DNA of 64,000 nt from Rhizobium sp. Root1203 (GCF_001424945.1 NZ_LMCW01000004.1:62001-126000); one strand, 5' to 3'. Positions 45,932-55,529 are shown, numbered from the stretch's first letter. Made by a program: numbers and translations. The notes: generated from the sequence alone by a model not told the origin.

Positions 45932-47110
45932 ATGGCAAAGACCGCAAAGCCGGACGTACGTCCGCAAAATACCCATTTTTCTTCTGGCCCTTGCTCGAAG
46001 CGCCCCGGTTGGTCGCTCGAAGCTCTTTCCGACGCGCCTCTCGGCCGTTCGCACCGTGCGAAAGTCGGAAAGTCCAAGCTCAAGCAGGCAATCGATCTTA
46101 CCCGTGACATTCTGGAAGTGCCGGCGGATTACCGCATCGGCATCGTTCCTGCCTCCGATACCGGCGCCGTCGAAATGGCGCTCTGGTCGCTGCTCGGCGA
46201 GCGCGGCGTCGACATGGTCGCCTGGGAAAGCTTCGGCGCCGGCTGGGTCACCGACGTCGTCAAGCAGCTGAAGCTCAAGGACGTCAGAAAGATCGAGGCC
46301 GGCTACGGCGAGCTGCCCGATCTTTCGAGCATCGATTTCGACCGCGACGTCGTCTTCACCTGGAACGGCACGACCTCCGGCGTCCGCGTTCCGAACGCCG
46401 ATTTCATCCCTGCCGACCGCAAGGGTCTGACCATCTGCGACGCCACGTCGGCCGCTTTCGCGCAGAACCTCGATTTCGCCAAGCTCGATGTCGTGACCTT
46501 CTCCTGGCAGAAGGTTCTGGGCGGCGAGGGCGCACACGGCGTCATCATCCTCTCGCCGCGAGCCGTCGAGCGCCTGCTCACTTACGCGCCGGCCTGGCCG
46601 CTGCCGAAGATCTTCCGCATGACCTCTGGCGGCAAGCTGATCGAAGGCATCTTCACGGGCGAGACGATCAATACGCCGTCGATGCTCTGCGTCGAGGACT
46701 ACCTCGATGCTCTGCAGTGGTCGAAACAGGTCGGAGGCCTCAAGGGGCTGATGGGCCGCGCCGACGCCAACGCCAAGGTGATCGCCGATTTCGTTGCCGC
46801 CAACGACTGGATCGCCAACCTCGCGGTGAAGCCGGAAACGGCATCGAACACCTCGGTCTGCCTGAAGATCGTCGACAGGGACGTTGCTGCGCTCGACGCT
46901 GACGGCCAGGCGAATTTCGCCAAGGGCATCGTCAGCCTGCTCGACAAGGAGGGCGTCGCCTACGACATCGGCCACTATCGCGACGCGCCGTCCGGCCTGC
47001 GCATCTGGGCGGGTGCGACGATCGAAACCGCTGACATGCAGAAGCTGATGCCCTGGCTTTCCTGGGCCTTCGAGACCCAGAAGGCGACGCTTTCCCAGGC
47101 TGCCGCCTGA
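45932..47110 (+). CDS. serC: Phosphoserine transaminase SerC
   Basis: A 392-residue PLP enzyme that converts 3-phosphohydroxypyruvate and glutamate to phosphoserine, the second step of serine synthesis. It is of the alphaproteobacterial type: [16 protein letters not shown] at the N-terminus, [30 protein letters not shown], and the PLP lysine in [17 protein letters not shown]. It is the first gene of serC-serA, with 85 bases and a hairpin between them. Confidence 0.95.
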   Translation: MAKTAKPDVRPQNTHFSSGPCSKRPGWSLEALSDAPLGRSHRAKVGKSKLKQAIDLTRDILEVPADYRIGIVPASDTGAVEMALWSLLGERGVDMVAWESFGAGWVTDVVKQLKLKDVRKIEAGYGELPDLSSIDFDRDVVFTWNGTTSGVRVPNADFIPADRKGLTICDATSAAFAQNLDFAKLDVVTFSWQKVLGGEGAHGVIILSPRAVERLLTYAPAWPLPKIFRMTSGGKLIEGIFTGETINTPSMLCVEDYLDALQWSKQVGGLKGLMGRADANAKVIADFVAANDWIANLAVKPETASNTSVCLKIVDRDVAALDADGQANFAKGIVSLLDKEGVAYDIGHYRDAPSGLRIWAGATIETADMQKLMPWLSWAFETQKATLSQAAA

Positions 47111-47123
47111 GTTGATCGCATCC

Positions 47124-47146
47124 GGCTCCGCCGAAAGGGCGGAGCC
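47124..47146 (+). other. Intercistronic hairpin between serC and serA
   Basis: GGCTCCGCC and GGCGGAGCC form a perfect nine-base-pair stem with a GAAAG loop. No T-run follows, so it is more likely an mRNA-stability or partial-termination element that sets the ratio of SerC to SerA than a full terminator. Confidence 0.5.
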
Positions 47147-47195
47147 TCACATCCCTTATAGATTCATCGCTGAACACTTTTGAAGGAAGCCCCCA

Positions 47196-48791
47196 ATGGC
47201 ACCTCGCGTTCTCGTATCCGACGAACTGTCGGAAACCGCCGTCCAGATCTTCCGTGATCGCGGCGTCGAAGTCGATTTCCAGCCGCAGCTCGGCAAGGAC
47301 AAGGACAAGCTTGCCGAAATCATCGGCAATTATGATGGTCTCGCCATCCGCTCGGCCACCAAGGCGACGGAAAAGCTGATTGCCGCAGCGACCAACCTCA
47401 AGGTCATCGGCCGTGCCGGTATCGGCGTCGACAATGTCGATATCCCGGCTGCCTCGCGCCGCGGTATCATCGTCATGAACACGCCGTTCGGCAATTCGAT
47501 CACGACGGCGGAGCACGCCATCGCGCTGATGTTCGCCGTCGCCCGCCAGCTGCCTCAGGCCGACGCCTCGACGCAGGCCGGCAAGTGGGAGAAGTCCAAG
47601 TTCATGGGTGTCGAGATCACCGGCAAGACGCTCGGCGTCATCGGTGCCGGCAATATCGGCTCGATCGTCTGCTCGCGCGCCATCGGCCTGAAGATGCACG
47701 TGGTCGCCTACGACCCGTTCCTCTCCAAGGAGCGCGCCGAAGAGATGGGCGTCACCAAGGTCGAGCTCGACGAACTGCTCGCCAAGGCCGACTTTATCAC
47801 GCTGCACGTGCCGATGACGGACAAGACCCGCGGCATCCTGGGTGCCGAGAACCTTGCGAAGACCAAGCCCGGCGTTCGCATCATCAACTGCGCCCGCGGC
47901 GGTCTCGTTGACGAAGCGGCGCTTGCCGCAGCGATCAAGTCCGGCCACGTGGCCGGTGCCGCCTTCGACGTGTTCGAAGTCGAGCCCGCCAAGGAAAGCC
48001 CGCTCTTCGGCCTTCCGAACGTCGTCTGCACGCCGCATCTCGGCGCGTCGACTTCCGAAGCGCAGGAAAACGTTGCGCTGCAGGTTGCCGAGCAGATGTC
48101 CGACTATCTCGTCAAGGGTGCCGTTTCCAACGCCATCAACATGCCGTCGATCACGGCCGAGGAAGCGCCGATCCTGAAGCCGTTCATCCGGCTTGCCGAC
48201 GTTCTCGGCGCCTTTGTCGGCCAGGTTACGGAAGAGCCGATCAAGGAGATCGAAATCCTCTATGACGGCGTCACCGCCGGAATGAATACCAAGGCGCTGA
48301 CGAGCGCGCTGCTCGCCGGTCTGATCCGCACTCAGGTGTCCGACGTCAACATGGTTTCGGCGCCGATCATGATCAAGGAAAAGGGCATCGTCCTCTCCGA
48401 GGTCAAGCGCGACAAGACCGGCGTTTTCGACGGCTACATCAAGCTGACGGTCAAGACCGAATCGATGACCCGCTCGGTCGCCGGCACGGTCTTCTCCGAC
48501 GGCAAGCCGCGCTTCATCCAGATCAAGGGCATCAATCTTGACGCCGACGTCGGCAGCCACATGATCTACATCACCAACACCGACGTTCCCGGCATGATCG
48601 GCTTCATCGGCACGACGCTCGGCGCCGCCGGCGTCAACATCGCCAACTTCCAGCTCGGCCGAGACCAGCAGGGCGGCGATGCGATCGCGCTGCTATACGT
48701 CGACGGCCCGATTGGCGACGACGTTCTCGGAAAATTAACCGCGAACCCGGCAATCCGGCAGGCCAAGCCGCTCGTATTTGCTATCGACTGA
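47196..48791 (+). CDS. serA: D-3-phosphoglycerate dehydrogenase SerA
   Basis: A 531-residue enzyme of the long PGDH class that oxidises 3-phosphoglycerate, the first step of serine synthesis. The NAD motif LGVIGAGNIGSIV is near residue 147; the catalytic Arg, Glu and His lie in INCARGGLVDE, FDVFEVEP and CTPHLGAST. Residues about 320-450 form the intervening domain, and a C-terminal ACT domain (about 458-531: IYITNTDVPGMIGFIGTTLG) is the likely serine-binding regulatory site. A strong terminator follows. Confidence 0.97.
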   Translation: MAPRVLVSDELSETAVQIFRDRGVEVDFQPQLGKDKDKLAEIIGNYDGLAIRSATKATEKLIAAATNLKVIGRAGIGVDNVDIPAASRRGIIVMNTPFGNSITTAEHAIALMFAVARQLPQADASTQAGKWEKSKFMGVEITGKTLGVIGAGNIGSIVCSRAIGLKMHVVAYDPFLSKERAEEMGVTKVELDELLAKADFITLHVPMTDKTRGILGAENLAKTKPGVRIINCARGGLVDEAALAAAIKSGHVAGAAFDVFEVEPAKESPLFGLPNVVCTPHLGASTSEAQENVALQVAEQMSDYLVKGAVSNAINMPSITAEEAPILKPFIRLADVLGAFVGQVTEEPIKEIEILYDGVTAGMNTKALTSALLAGLIRTQVSDVNMVSAPIMIKEKGIVLSEVKRDKTGVFDGYIKLTVKTESMTRSVAGTVFSDGKPRFIQIKGINLDADVGSHMIYITNTDVPGMIGFIGTTLGAAGVNIANFQLGRDQQGGDAIALLYVDGPIGDDVLGKLTANPAIRQAKPLVFAID

Positions 48792-48815
48792 GCCTTCCTC
48801 CCAAGGAAGCATGAG

Positions 48816-48848
48816 AAAACCCGGCGCGGGAAACTGCGCCGGGTTTTT
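48816..48848 (+). terminator. Rho-independent terminator of serA
   Basis: AAAACCCGGCGC and GCGCCGGGTTTT form a perfect twelve-base-pair stem with an eight-base loop, ending in a five-base T-run. It lies 24 bases after the serA stop. Confidence 0.92.
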
Positions 48849-48949
48849 CAATGTTCGGGCATGGCAATCCCGCGGTTGATCCGGTCCTCGCCCGAAGCTA
48901 TCGTCTTCAGGGTAAGGGTCTTTCCCCGGACATCAATGCGGAGATTTTG

Positions 48950-49102
48950 ATGACACGATTTGCAATCGCGATTGCGATCACATCCCTTCTGGCACTTTCA
49001 TCCTGTGCAAACACGGCCAATGGCCTGGCTAGGGATGGCAGGGAAGCGAGCAAGGCGCTCGACGCCAGTACGCATCGCGTGCTCAAGGCAGGCGCCAACT
49101 GA
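48950..49102 (+). CDS. Entericidin-like small lipoprotein
   Basis: A 50-residue protein with a lipoprotein signal (hydrophobic residues 4-18, lipobox LSSC with Cys19) and a short polar mature part (ANTANGLARDGREASKALD) that resembles entericidin A/B, small envelope lipoproteins linked to stress and lysis in enteric bacteria. The frame extends upstream to 48851, but ATG 48950 begins the signal exactly. A perfect bidirectional terminator follows. Confidence 0.78.
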   Translation: MTRFAIAIAITSLLALSSCANTANGLARDGREASKALDASTHRVLKAGAN

Positions 49103-49117
49103 GCAGACAGACTGCAG

Positions 49118-49152
49118 AAAAGACAGCCCGCCATCTCTGGCGGGCTGTCTTT
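49118..49152. terminator. Bidirectional terminator
   Basis: AAAGACAGCCCGCC and GGCGGGCTGTCTTT form a perfect fourteen-base-pair stem with a six-base loop and flanking A and T residues on both sides. It serves the entericidin-like gene (plus) and overlaps the end of the converging Pro/Ala-repeat gene (minus). Confidence 0.9.
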
Positions 49153-49153
49153 G

Positions 49154-49513
49154 TTATTGCGGTGTCGCCGGGGCAGGAGCACCAGGCGTTGCGGGCGTAG
49201 CCGGCGCAGTCGCGGGCGGCGTTGCTGCCGGAGGCTCGGCGGCCGGAGGCGTCGCTGCCGGCGGTGTCGTGGCAGCAGGCGGGGTTGCGGCCGGAGGCGT
49301 TGCTGCAGGGGGTGTTGCAGCTGGCGGGGTGGCCGGCTCGGTCGCAGGAGCCGTCGTTCGAGACGTGGTCGAAGCGGGCTCTGACCTCGGCCAGTAGGTT
49401 GCAGCCAAGGCAGCAACCACGACGGCGACCGCCAGGACGATCCACATTGTCTTCGACGAACCCCTCGTCGGAGGGGTGTTCACTGAATTGGGTCGGTTGA
49501 AATCATTGGTCAT
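49154..49513 (-). CDS. Single-pass membrane protein with Pro/Ala/Thr repeats
   Basis: A 119-residue protein with a short cytosolic N-terminus, one membrane helix (about residues 22-40: MWIVLAVAVVVAALAATYW) and a periplasmic tail made almost entirely of TPPAA units (about residues 60-119, eight or more copies with small changes). The tail is expected to be extended, perhaps spanning part of the periplasm. No family is recognised. ATG 49513 is preceded by GAGGA. It is flanked by zntA upstream and a terminator downstream. Confidence 0.7.
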   Translation of the reverse strand: MTNDFNRPNSVNTPPTRGSSKTMWIVLAVAVVVAALAATYWPRSEPASTTSRTTAPATEPATPPAATPPAATPPAATPPAATTPPAATPPAAEPPAATPPATAPATPATPGAPAPATPQ

Positions 49514-49595
49514 GATAGTCCTCCTCGAAATCCATAACTCTTCTGCGAGCGGTAGGTTCCATCGCTCCCCTTAATTTTGCACCTGCGGTTGCGTT

Positions 49596-51872
49596 CTATC
49601 GTGGCGGAGCCAGAAGGCGAAGTGCGTTGATGGTGACCAGCACCGTGGCTCCCGTGTCTGCCAGGATGGCAGGCCACAGGCCGGTGATACCGGCGATCGT
49701 CGTCACCAGAAAGACCGCCTTCAGGCCGAGCGCGATGGTGATGTTCTGGGCGATGTTGCGCATGGTGCGCTTCGACAGGGCGATCATCGCCGCCACGTCT
49801 CCGACGTGACCGTGCAGGATCGCGGCATCGGCGGTTTCGAGCGCAACGTCGGTGCCGCCGCCCATGGCGATGCCGACATCGGCCGCGGCCAGCGCAGGAG
49901 CGTCGTTGATGCCGTCGCCCACCTTTGCAACCGTCAACCCCTGACGCTGAAGTTCGCCGACGATCCGCTGCTTGTCTTCCGGCATCAGTTCCGCGCGCAC
50001 CTCGATCCCGAGTTCCTCGCCGATCGCTTGGGCCGTCCGACGGTTGTCGCCGGTCAGCATGACGATCTTGACGCCTGCGTCGGTCAACGCCCTGAGACCG
50101 GATTTTGCGTCCTCGCGCGGTTCGTCACGCATGGCGACGGCGCCCGCGAGCGCATCGCCGACGATCAGCACGGAAACGGTCTTGCCTGCGTCGTTCAGGG
50201 CAGCGATCCGGGAGGTCTGCTCGGCGGACAGGGAAACGCGTTCGCCGGCGGCCTTGGGAGAGCCGAAAAAGACAGGCGTTCCATCGACGGTTCCCGTGAC
50301 GCCCTTGCCACCCAGCGCCTTGGCGTCGGTTGCGGCAGGAATGCGGATGCCGTCGGCTGCCGCTCTTGCCAGTATCGCAAGCGCCAGTGGGTGGCTGGAG
50401 CCGGTCTCGAGCGCTGCCGCATAGGTCAGCACCTCTGCTTCACTCCGCCCGAAACTCAGCACATCCGTTACCTTCGGCCTGCCTTCCGTCAGCGTGCCGG
50501 TCTTGTCGAGCGCGACCGCGTTCACCTTGCCAAGCGTCTCCAGCACCGCGCCGCCTTTTAGAAGCAGGCCGCGACGTGCGCCTGCCGAAAGCGATGCGGC
50601 GATTGCCGCCGGCGTGGAGATGACCAGCGCGCAGGGGCAGCCGATCAGGAGGATGGCGAGCCCCTTGTAGATCCACAGGTCCCAGGCGCCACCGGCCAGC
50701 AGCGGCGGCAGCACGGCGACCAGTGCGGCAACGGCAACGACCCCGGGCGTGTAGTATCTGGAGAAACGGTCGATGAAGCGCTCGGTCGGGGCCTTCGATT
50801 CCTGAGCCTCCTCGACCAGCCTGACGACGCGGGCAATCGTGTTGTCAGCCGCAGCGGCGGTGACGGTGACACGCAGTGCTGCATCGCCGTTGACCGTGCC
50901 TGCGAAAACCGTGTCGCCCTGGCCCTTGCGCACCGGCGTACTCTCGCCGGTCAAAGGCGCCTCGTCGATGGCGCTTTCCCCCGAGAGAATGGTGCCGTCG
51001 GCAGAAATGCGGTCGCCCGGACGAACGAGGATCGTGGAGCCGACGGCAAGGGTCTCGGCCGGAACCTCGCGCGTCACGCCGTTCATTTCGAGAAGCGCGC
51101 TCTTTGGAACCAACGTCGTCAGCGACTGGATGCTGGCGCGTGCCTTGCCTGCGGCCACCCCTTCCAGCAGTTCGCCGACGAGAAAGAGGAAGACAACGGC
51201 TGCCGCTTCCTCCCCGGCATCGATGACGACTGCGCCGACCGCCGCGATCGTCATCAGCATTTCGATCGAGAAAGGGGTGCCGGCAAGTGCCGCCATCACG
51301 GCGCGTCGCGCGATGGGGATCAGTCCTACCAGCATTGCGGCGACGAAAGCATAGGTCGCGATCGAGGGCACGAGATGGCCGACGGCATAAGCAGCAACGA
51401 GTGCAGCGCCGGAGAAAATGGTCAGGCGGCCCTTCCTGCTCTGCCACCATGGGCCTGTCGTCGGAGCGTGATCATGGCCATGCAGCCCCTCGATCCCGGA
51501 GGTTTCCGCCGGATGCTCGTGCTCATGCTCGTGCGTATGATCAGGTTGTTGAGCATGGTCGTGATGGTGCGCGTGGCAGCATGCGCCGTCATCGTGGTCA
51601 TGCGCGCCGTGGGCATGAGGCGCAGCCTTGGCCGCGCCGCCGAGCTGTGTGACGGAATAGCCGAGGCCTCCAACCTTCTTCTCGATCGCGACAAGGTCGC
51701 TGCTGCCGTCGTGGCGCACCGTCATCGTGCCCGATGTCACCGACACCGAAACATCCTCGACTCCCGGCATTCGCCGGACGGCGGTGTCGATCTTTGCCGC
51801 GCAACTGGCGCAGTCCATGCCGTCGACCCTGTAGCGCTTCTCGATCGTTTCACCCATGATCAACTTCCCCAT
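49596..51872 (-). CDS. zntA: Zn2+/Cd2+/Pb2+-exporting P-type ATPase
   Basis: A 758-residue inner-membrane metal pump. An N-terminal HMA domain has GMDCASC (Cys21, Cys24), followed by a His/Asp-rich linker (about 80-135) that may buffer metal. The core has the P1B metal motif CPC (IGCPCALVISTPAA), the phosphorylation site DKTGTLTEG, and GDGINDAPALAAADVGIAMG. CPC plus the MerR gene next door point to zinc, cadmium or lead rather than copper. Start 51872 follows AAGGAAG; an in-frame ATG at 51890 is an alternative. It diverges from merR with an operator between. Confidence 0.93.
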   Translation of the reverse strand: MGKLIMGETIEKRYRVDGMDCASCAAKIDTAVRRMPGVEDVSVSVTSGTMTVRHDGSSDLVAIEKKVGGLGYSVTQLGGAAKAAPHAHGAHDHDDGACCHAHHHDHAQQPDHTHEHEHEHPAETSGIEGLHGHDHAPTTGPWWQSRKGRLTIFSGAALVAAYAVGHLVPSIATYAFVAAMLVGLIPIARRAVMAALAGTPFSIEMLMTIAAVGAVVIDAGEEAAAVVFLFLVGELLEGVAAGKARASIQSLTTLVPKSALLEMNGVTREVPAETLAVGSTILVRPGDRISADGTILSGESAIDEAPLTGESTPVRKGQGDTVFAGTVNGDAALRVTVTAAAADNTIARVVRLVEEAQESKAPTERFIDRFSRYYTPGVVAVAALVAVLPPLLAGGAWDLWIYKGLAILLIGCPCALVISTPAAIAASLSAGARRGLLLKGGAVLETLGKVNAVALDKTGTLTEGRPKVTDVLSFGRSEAEVLTYAAALETGSSHPLALAILARAAADGIRIPAATDAKALGGKGVTGTVDGTPVFFGSPKAAGERVSLSAEQTSRIAALNDAGKTVSVLIVGDALAGAVAMRDEPREDAKSGLRALTDAGVKIVMLTGDNRRTAQAIGEELGIEVRAELMPEDKQRIVGELQRQGLTVAKVGDGINDAPALAAADVGIAMGGGTDVALETADAAILHGHVGDVAAMIALSKRTMRNIAQNITIALGLKAVFLVTTIAGITGLWPAILADTGATVLVTINALRLLAPPR

Positions 51873-51909
51873 GGCGAGCTTCCTTGTCATTCAGAAGCAT
51901 CCTACCTAC

Positions 51910-51934
51910 ATCCTCTAGCGACTAGAGGTGCAAG
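51910..51934 (-). promoter_or_regulatory. MerR-type operator/promoter of zntA
   Basis: CCTCTAG-CGA-CTAGAGG (51912-51928) is a perfect inverted repeat. On the minus strand it lies between TTGCAC (-35) and TAGGTA (-10) with a 19-base spacer, the over-long spacing typical of MerR-family activated promoters. It faces zntA and lies 15 bases before merR. Confidence 0.75.
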
Positions 51935-51943
51935 AGGAAAATC

Positions 51944-52366
51944 ATGAAAAAGATCACGATCGGCGACGCTTCGCGGCAAAGCGGCGTGAAGGTCCCGACC
52001 ATCCGCTATTACGAAAGCATCGGCCTGCTTGCCGCGCCGAGCCGCAGCGGGGGGAACCAGCGATCCTACGAACCCGCCGACCTGCGCCGGCTTGTCTTTA
52101 TCCGGCATGCCCGCGAGCTTGGCTTCGAAGTGGATGCCATCCGCACCCTGCTGACCCTGCAGGACGATCCGCACCAGTCCTGCGCTTCCGCCGATGCCAT
52201 CGCCAAGGCGCGACTCGCGGATGTGGAGCAGCGCATCCGAAGCCTGATGGCCCTGAAGGTGGAACTGGAGACCATGGTCGAGGGTTGTGGTCATGGCCGC
52301 GTCGATCAATGCCGGGTGATCGAGGTGCTCGCCGACCACGCTCAATGCACACATTCCCATCACTGA
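51944..52366 (+). CDS. MerR-family metal-responsive regulator (ZntR/CadR-like)
   Basis: A 140-residue regulator. The winged helix-turn-helix is at residues 1-40 (ITIGDASRQSGVKVPTIRYYESIGLL), a dimerisation helix follows (about 80-115), and metal ligands are Cys in HQSCASADA, in GCGHGRVDQC and in the C-terminal CTHSHH. This Cys pattern fits sensors of divalent zinc, cadmium or lead. It should activate zntA by untwisting the 19-base spacer promoter between them. Confidence 0.92.
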   Translation: MKKITIGDASRQSGVKVPTIRYYESIGLLAAPSRSGGNQRSYEPADLRRLVFIRHARELGFEVDAIRTLLTLQDDPHQSCASADAIAKARLADVEQRIRSLMALKVELETMVEGCGHGRVDQCRVIEVLADHAQCTHSHH

Positions 52367-52548
52367 ATGAACTTGGGCTTCGAGCATTCGAAAAAGACGG
52401 AAATGCTGCAACCCGAGGACGAAACGCCGCAATTTGCACATTATAGAGGCGGGCCGCCTAAAGAATAGGCGACCTATGATTCTGATTTCATTTAGTTTTT
52501 TTCACTATACCAGTAGGGTCCTCCACCAATATTCCATGTGATTTCACG

Positions 52549-54639
52549 ATGACCGGCATTCAGAAAGCTTTTGTTTCGATTGGTACTCCCAACGACGATT
52601 TCCAGTCACTGTTTGCGACGCATCCGTCGCCGATGTGGGTATACGACCCGGATACATTGGGCTTCCTGATCGTCAACAATGCTGCCGTCGAACTCTATGG
52701 CTATTCGCTGCAGGAATATGCAGGGATGACGGTGCTCGACATCCGCCCCGCCCATGAACGCCGACGCATGCTCGATGCCGTGCACGGCCGCACCGATATG
52801 GAGAAGGCCGAGCGCTGGACGCATCTCAAGGCCAATGGCGAGATGCTGGAAGTTCTGACCTATGGCCGGGCGGTGCGCTTCGACGGGCGCGATGCCATCC
52901 TGGCGATCGTTCAGGACCGGACGGAGGTGAACGCCGCGCATCGTGAAGTGAGCGACACGCGCTCGCTGCTGGACAGCATCGTCGACAATCTTCCGGTCGG
53001 CGTGTTCGTCAAGGACATGGCGGAGGAGGGCCGGTACATCCTCTTCAACGAGGCATGCGGCACGATCGTCGGACGCGATCCTATCGATGTCGTCGGCAAG
53101 AGCGATCTGGGCATATTCGACCGGAAGCAGGCCGCGGCCTTTTGGGCGCAGGATACGAAGGCATTCACGGCGAGCTCGACGGTCAGCGTCGAGGAGACGA
53201 TACGCCGCACCGACGGCGAGTCACGAATTCTGCGAACGGTGAAGCGCACGCTGCCGGCGCCGGACGGCAGTCTGCCGCGCTATCTGCTCGGCATCTCCCA
53301 GGATGTTACAGAGGAACGATCCGTCGAGGCGCGCCTGGCCTACATGGCGATGCACGACGCGTTGACGGGCTTGCCGAACCGTGCCTTCTTTTCCGAGCAC
53401 ATAGAACGCGCGGCGAAGATCGCTACCGCGGAGACGGCAATCGCGCTGCTCTATCTGGACGTTGACCATTTCAAGCACATCAACGACAGCAAGGGGCATG
53501 CCGCGGGTGACGCGCTGCTGTGCCAGGTTGCAGCGCGTCTGACAAAGCTCGCGGGAGAGGGCGACCTGGTCGCGCGCCTCGGGGGCGACGAATTCGCGCT
53601 CCTTGTACGGCTCGACCAAGCAGGCAGCATCGAGCGCTTCGCCGAACGCCTTCTCAATTCGCTGTCCACACCATTCAACCTCGACGGCGCAAACGAACAC
53701 GTCACCTGCAGCATCGGCATTGCCATTGCTCCCGACCATGCGGATGACGACGACGTGCTGATGCGGCATGCAGATCTGGCGCTCTATGCAGCGAAGGAAA
53801 GCGGTCGCTCAACCTACCGCTTCTACGAGCCGACGATGCGCCTTGAGGCCGAACGCCGGCATATGCTGACGGTCGAGCTGCGCGATGCGCTCCTGAAGGG
53901 CCAGTTCGAACTCTATTATCAGCCGATCATCCAGCTGGACGATGATGGGCTGGGAGGCTTCGAAGCGCTGATCCGCTGGCGCCATCCGCAACGCGGGCTC
54001 ATTCCGCCGATGGACTTCATACCGGTCGCCGAGGAAACGGGCCTGATCGTGCCGATCGGCGAATGGGTCCTGCGCGAAGCCTGCCGCACGGCGGCGCAAT
54101 GGCCCCAGCATCTGAAGATCGCAGTCAACCTTTCGGTCTGCCAGTTCCGCCATAACAGCCTGCTTGCAAGCGTCGTGTCTGCGCTCGACGAGAGCGGTCT
54201 GCATCCCGGGCGACTGGAAATCGAGATTACCGAATCCGTCTTTCTCGCCGACGTCGAGCAGAGCCTGCCGTTGTTGCGGGCGCTGAAGGAACTCGGTATC
54301 CGCATCGCCATCGACGATTTCGGCACGGGTTATTCCTCCTTCAGCTATCTGCGCGCATTCGCATTCGACAAGATCAAGCTCGACCGCAGCTTCGTTGCCG
54401 GTATCGAGACGGACCCAGGCAATCTGGCCATCGTGCGTGCCGTCGTCGGCATCGGCTCCGGCTTCAATGCGACGACGCTTGCCGAAGGCGTTGAAACCGA
54501 GGAGCAACTGCAAAGGCTGCAGGCTGAAGGTTTCGGTGAAGTGCAGGGCTTTCTGCTCGGCCGGCCGATGCCGCGGGCGGAAGCAGAGGCGGTGATCAAC
54601 GGCGGGGCGTCAAGACTGCTTTCCGTCGCCCGCGGCTGA
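52549..54639 (+). CDS. PAS-PAS-GGDEF-EAL cyclic-di-GMP enzyme
   Basis: A 696-residue cytosolic protein without membrane helices. It has a first PAS domain (about residues 17-135, HPSPMWVYDPDTLGFL), a second PAS with PAC (about 140-260), a GGDEF domain (about 265-425; active-site LGGDEFALL intact) and an EAL domain (about 440-690; FEALIRWRHP intact, with DDFGTGYSSFSYL). Both catalytic motifs look complete, so it could make or degrade c-di-GMP depending on the PAS signal. It is a single gene whose last 30 bases overlap the converging LysR gene. Confidence 0.95.
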   Translation: MTGIQKAFVSIGTPNDDFQSLFATHPSPMWVYDPDTLGFLIVNNAAVELYGYSLQEYAGMTVLDIRPAHERRRMLDAVHGRTDMEKAERWTHLKANGEMLEVLTYGRAVRFDGRDAILAIVQDRTEVNAAHREVSDTRSLLDSIVDNLPVGVFVKDMAEEGRYILFNEACGTIVGRDPIDVVGKSDLGIFDRKQAAAFWAQDTKAFTASSTVSVEETIRRTDGESRILRTVKRTLPAPDGSLPRYLLGISQDVTEERSVEARLAYMAMHDALTGLPNRAFFSEHIERAAKIATAETAIALLYLDVDHFKHINDSKGHAAGDALLCQVAARLTKLAGEGDLVARLGGDEFALLVRLDQAGSIERFAERLLNSLSTPFNLDGANEHVTCSIGIAIAPDHADDDDVLMRHADLALYAAKESGRSTYRFYEPTMRLEAERRHMLTVELRDALLKGQFELYYQPIIQLDDDGLGGFEALIRWRHPQRGLIPPMDFIPVAEETGLIVPIGEWVLREACRTAAQWPQHLKIAVNLSVCQFRHNSLLASVVSALDESGLHPGRLEIEITESVFLADVEQSLPLLRALKELGIRIAIDDFGTGYSSFSYLRAFAFDKIKLDRSFVAGIETDPGNLAIVRAVVGIGSGFNATTLAEGVETEEQLQRLQAEGFGEVQGFLLGRPMPRAEAEAVINGGASRLLSVARG

Positions 54640-55509
54640 CACGATCGCATCGAACGCATCCGCCGCCTTGCTGCGGTAGCGCTCCTGGTGGCGCAGCAGA
54701 AAGAAGGGGCGGGGGAGCGGCGCGACGCTTGCCTCGAGGAGGGAGCCGCTTTTCAGAAGCGGCGCCACGATGGTGCGGGACATGAGCGTCGCACCGATAC
54801 CGGCCTCGACCATGCCGATCACCGTCTCGTTGCCCGGCAGCGCCATCGAAACGTCGAGATCGCCGATACCGATGCCTGCGGTCTGCAGCAGGCTTTCGAA
54901 GGCGTGGCGCGTGCCCGACCCGGCCTCGCGCAGAACCCAGCTGGTGTCCGGAAAGTCTGCAACGCCGCGCGGCCGACCGTCCGCCCAGGAATGGCCGGGT
55001 GCGACGACGACGATCATCTCGTCGATTGCAACCCTTCGCGCCGACACGCTGCGGCGCTCGTCCGGCCACTCGATCAGGCCGATCTCCGCCCTGCCTTCGG
55101 CCACCGCGTCGGCCACCTCCCGCGTGTTGCCGATGCGCACGCCAAGGGCAATGCCCGGGTACCGCCGGCGATACTCCGCAAGGCGTGGCGCCAGCCAGTA
55201 ACCGGCGACCGTCTGGCTCGCCATGATCGACAATTCGCCGTGCATCAGGCCGGAGAGATCCATCAGGGCGGCCTCCGCGGCCTTGGCGCTGGCAAGCACG
55301 GCCTGCGCTTCCCTGAGGAACAGGCGACCGGTCTCGTTGAGGACGATCGAGCGTCCGACGCGATCGAACAACGTCACCCGATGACGGCTCTCCAGCGCAG
55401 CGATGGCGGCACTGACGGCCGATTGGGTCATGTTCAGCCGGGCAGCGGCCCGGGTGATGTGCTGCCGGGCCGCGACCTCTGCGAATATGCGAAGCTGCTC
55501 GAGTGTCAT
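54610..55509 (-). CDS. LysR-family transcriptional regulator
   Basis: A 299-residue regulator with an N-terminal winged helix-turn-helix (residues 1-60: LEQLRIFAEVAARQHITRAA, LNMTQSAVSAAIAALE) and an effector-binding domain (about 90-290). It resembles the CysL/YeiE-type branch, but the effector is unknown. It diverges from a TDT-family transporter, the usual LysR target position, with a palindrome between. Its 3' end overlaps the c-di-GMP gene by 30 bases. Confidence 0.92.
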   Translation of the reverse strand: MTLEQLRIFAEVAARQHITRAAARLNMTQSAVSAAIAALESRHRVTLFDRVGRSIVLNETGRLFLREAQAVLASAKAAEAALMDLSGLMHGELSIMASQTVAGYWLAPRLAEYRRRYPGIALGVRIGNTREVADAVAEGRAEIGLIEWPDERRSVSARRVAIDEMIVVVAPGHSWADGRPRGVADFPDTSWVLREAGSGTRHAFESLLQTAGIGIGDLDVSMALPGNETVIGMVEAGIGATLMSRTIVAPLLKSGSLLEASVAPLPRPFFLLRHQERYRSKAADAFDAIVSAAGDGKQS

Positions 55510-55529
55510 GGAAATCCGCGTGGTTCAAT

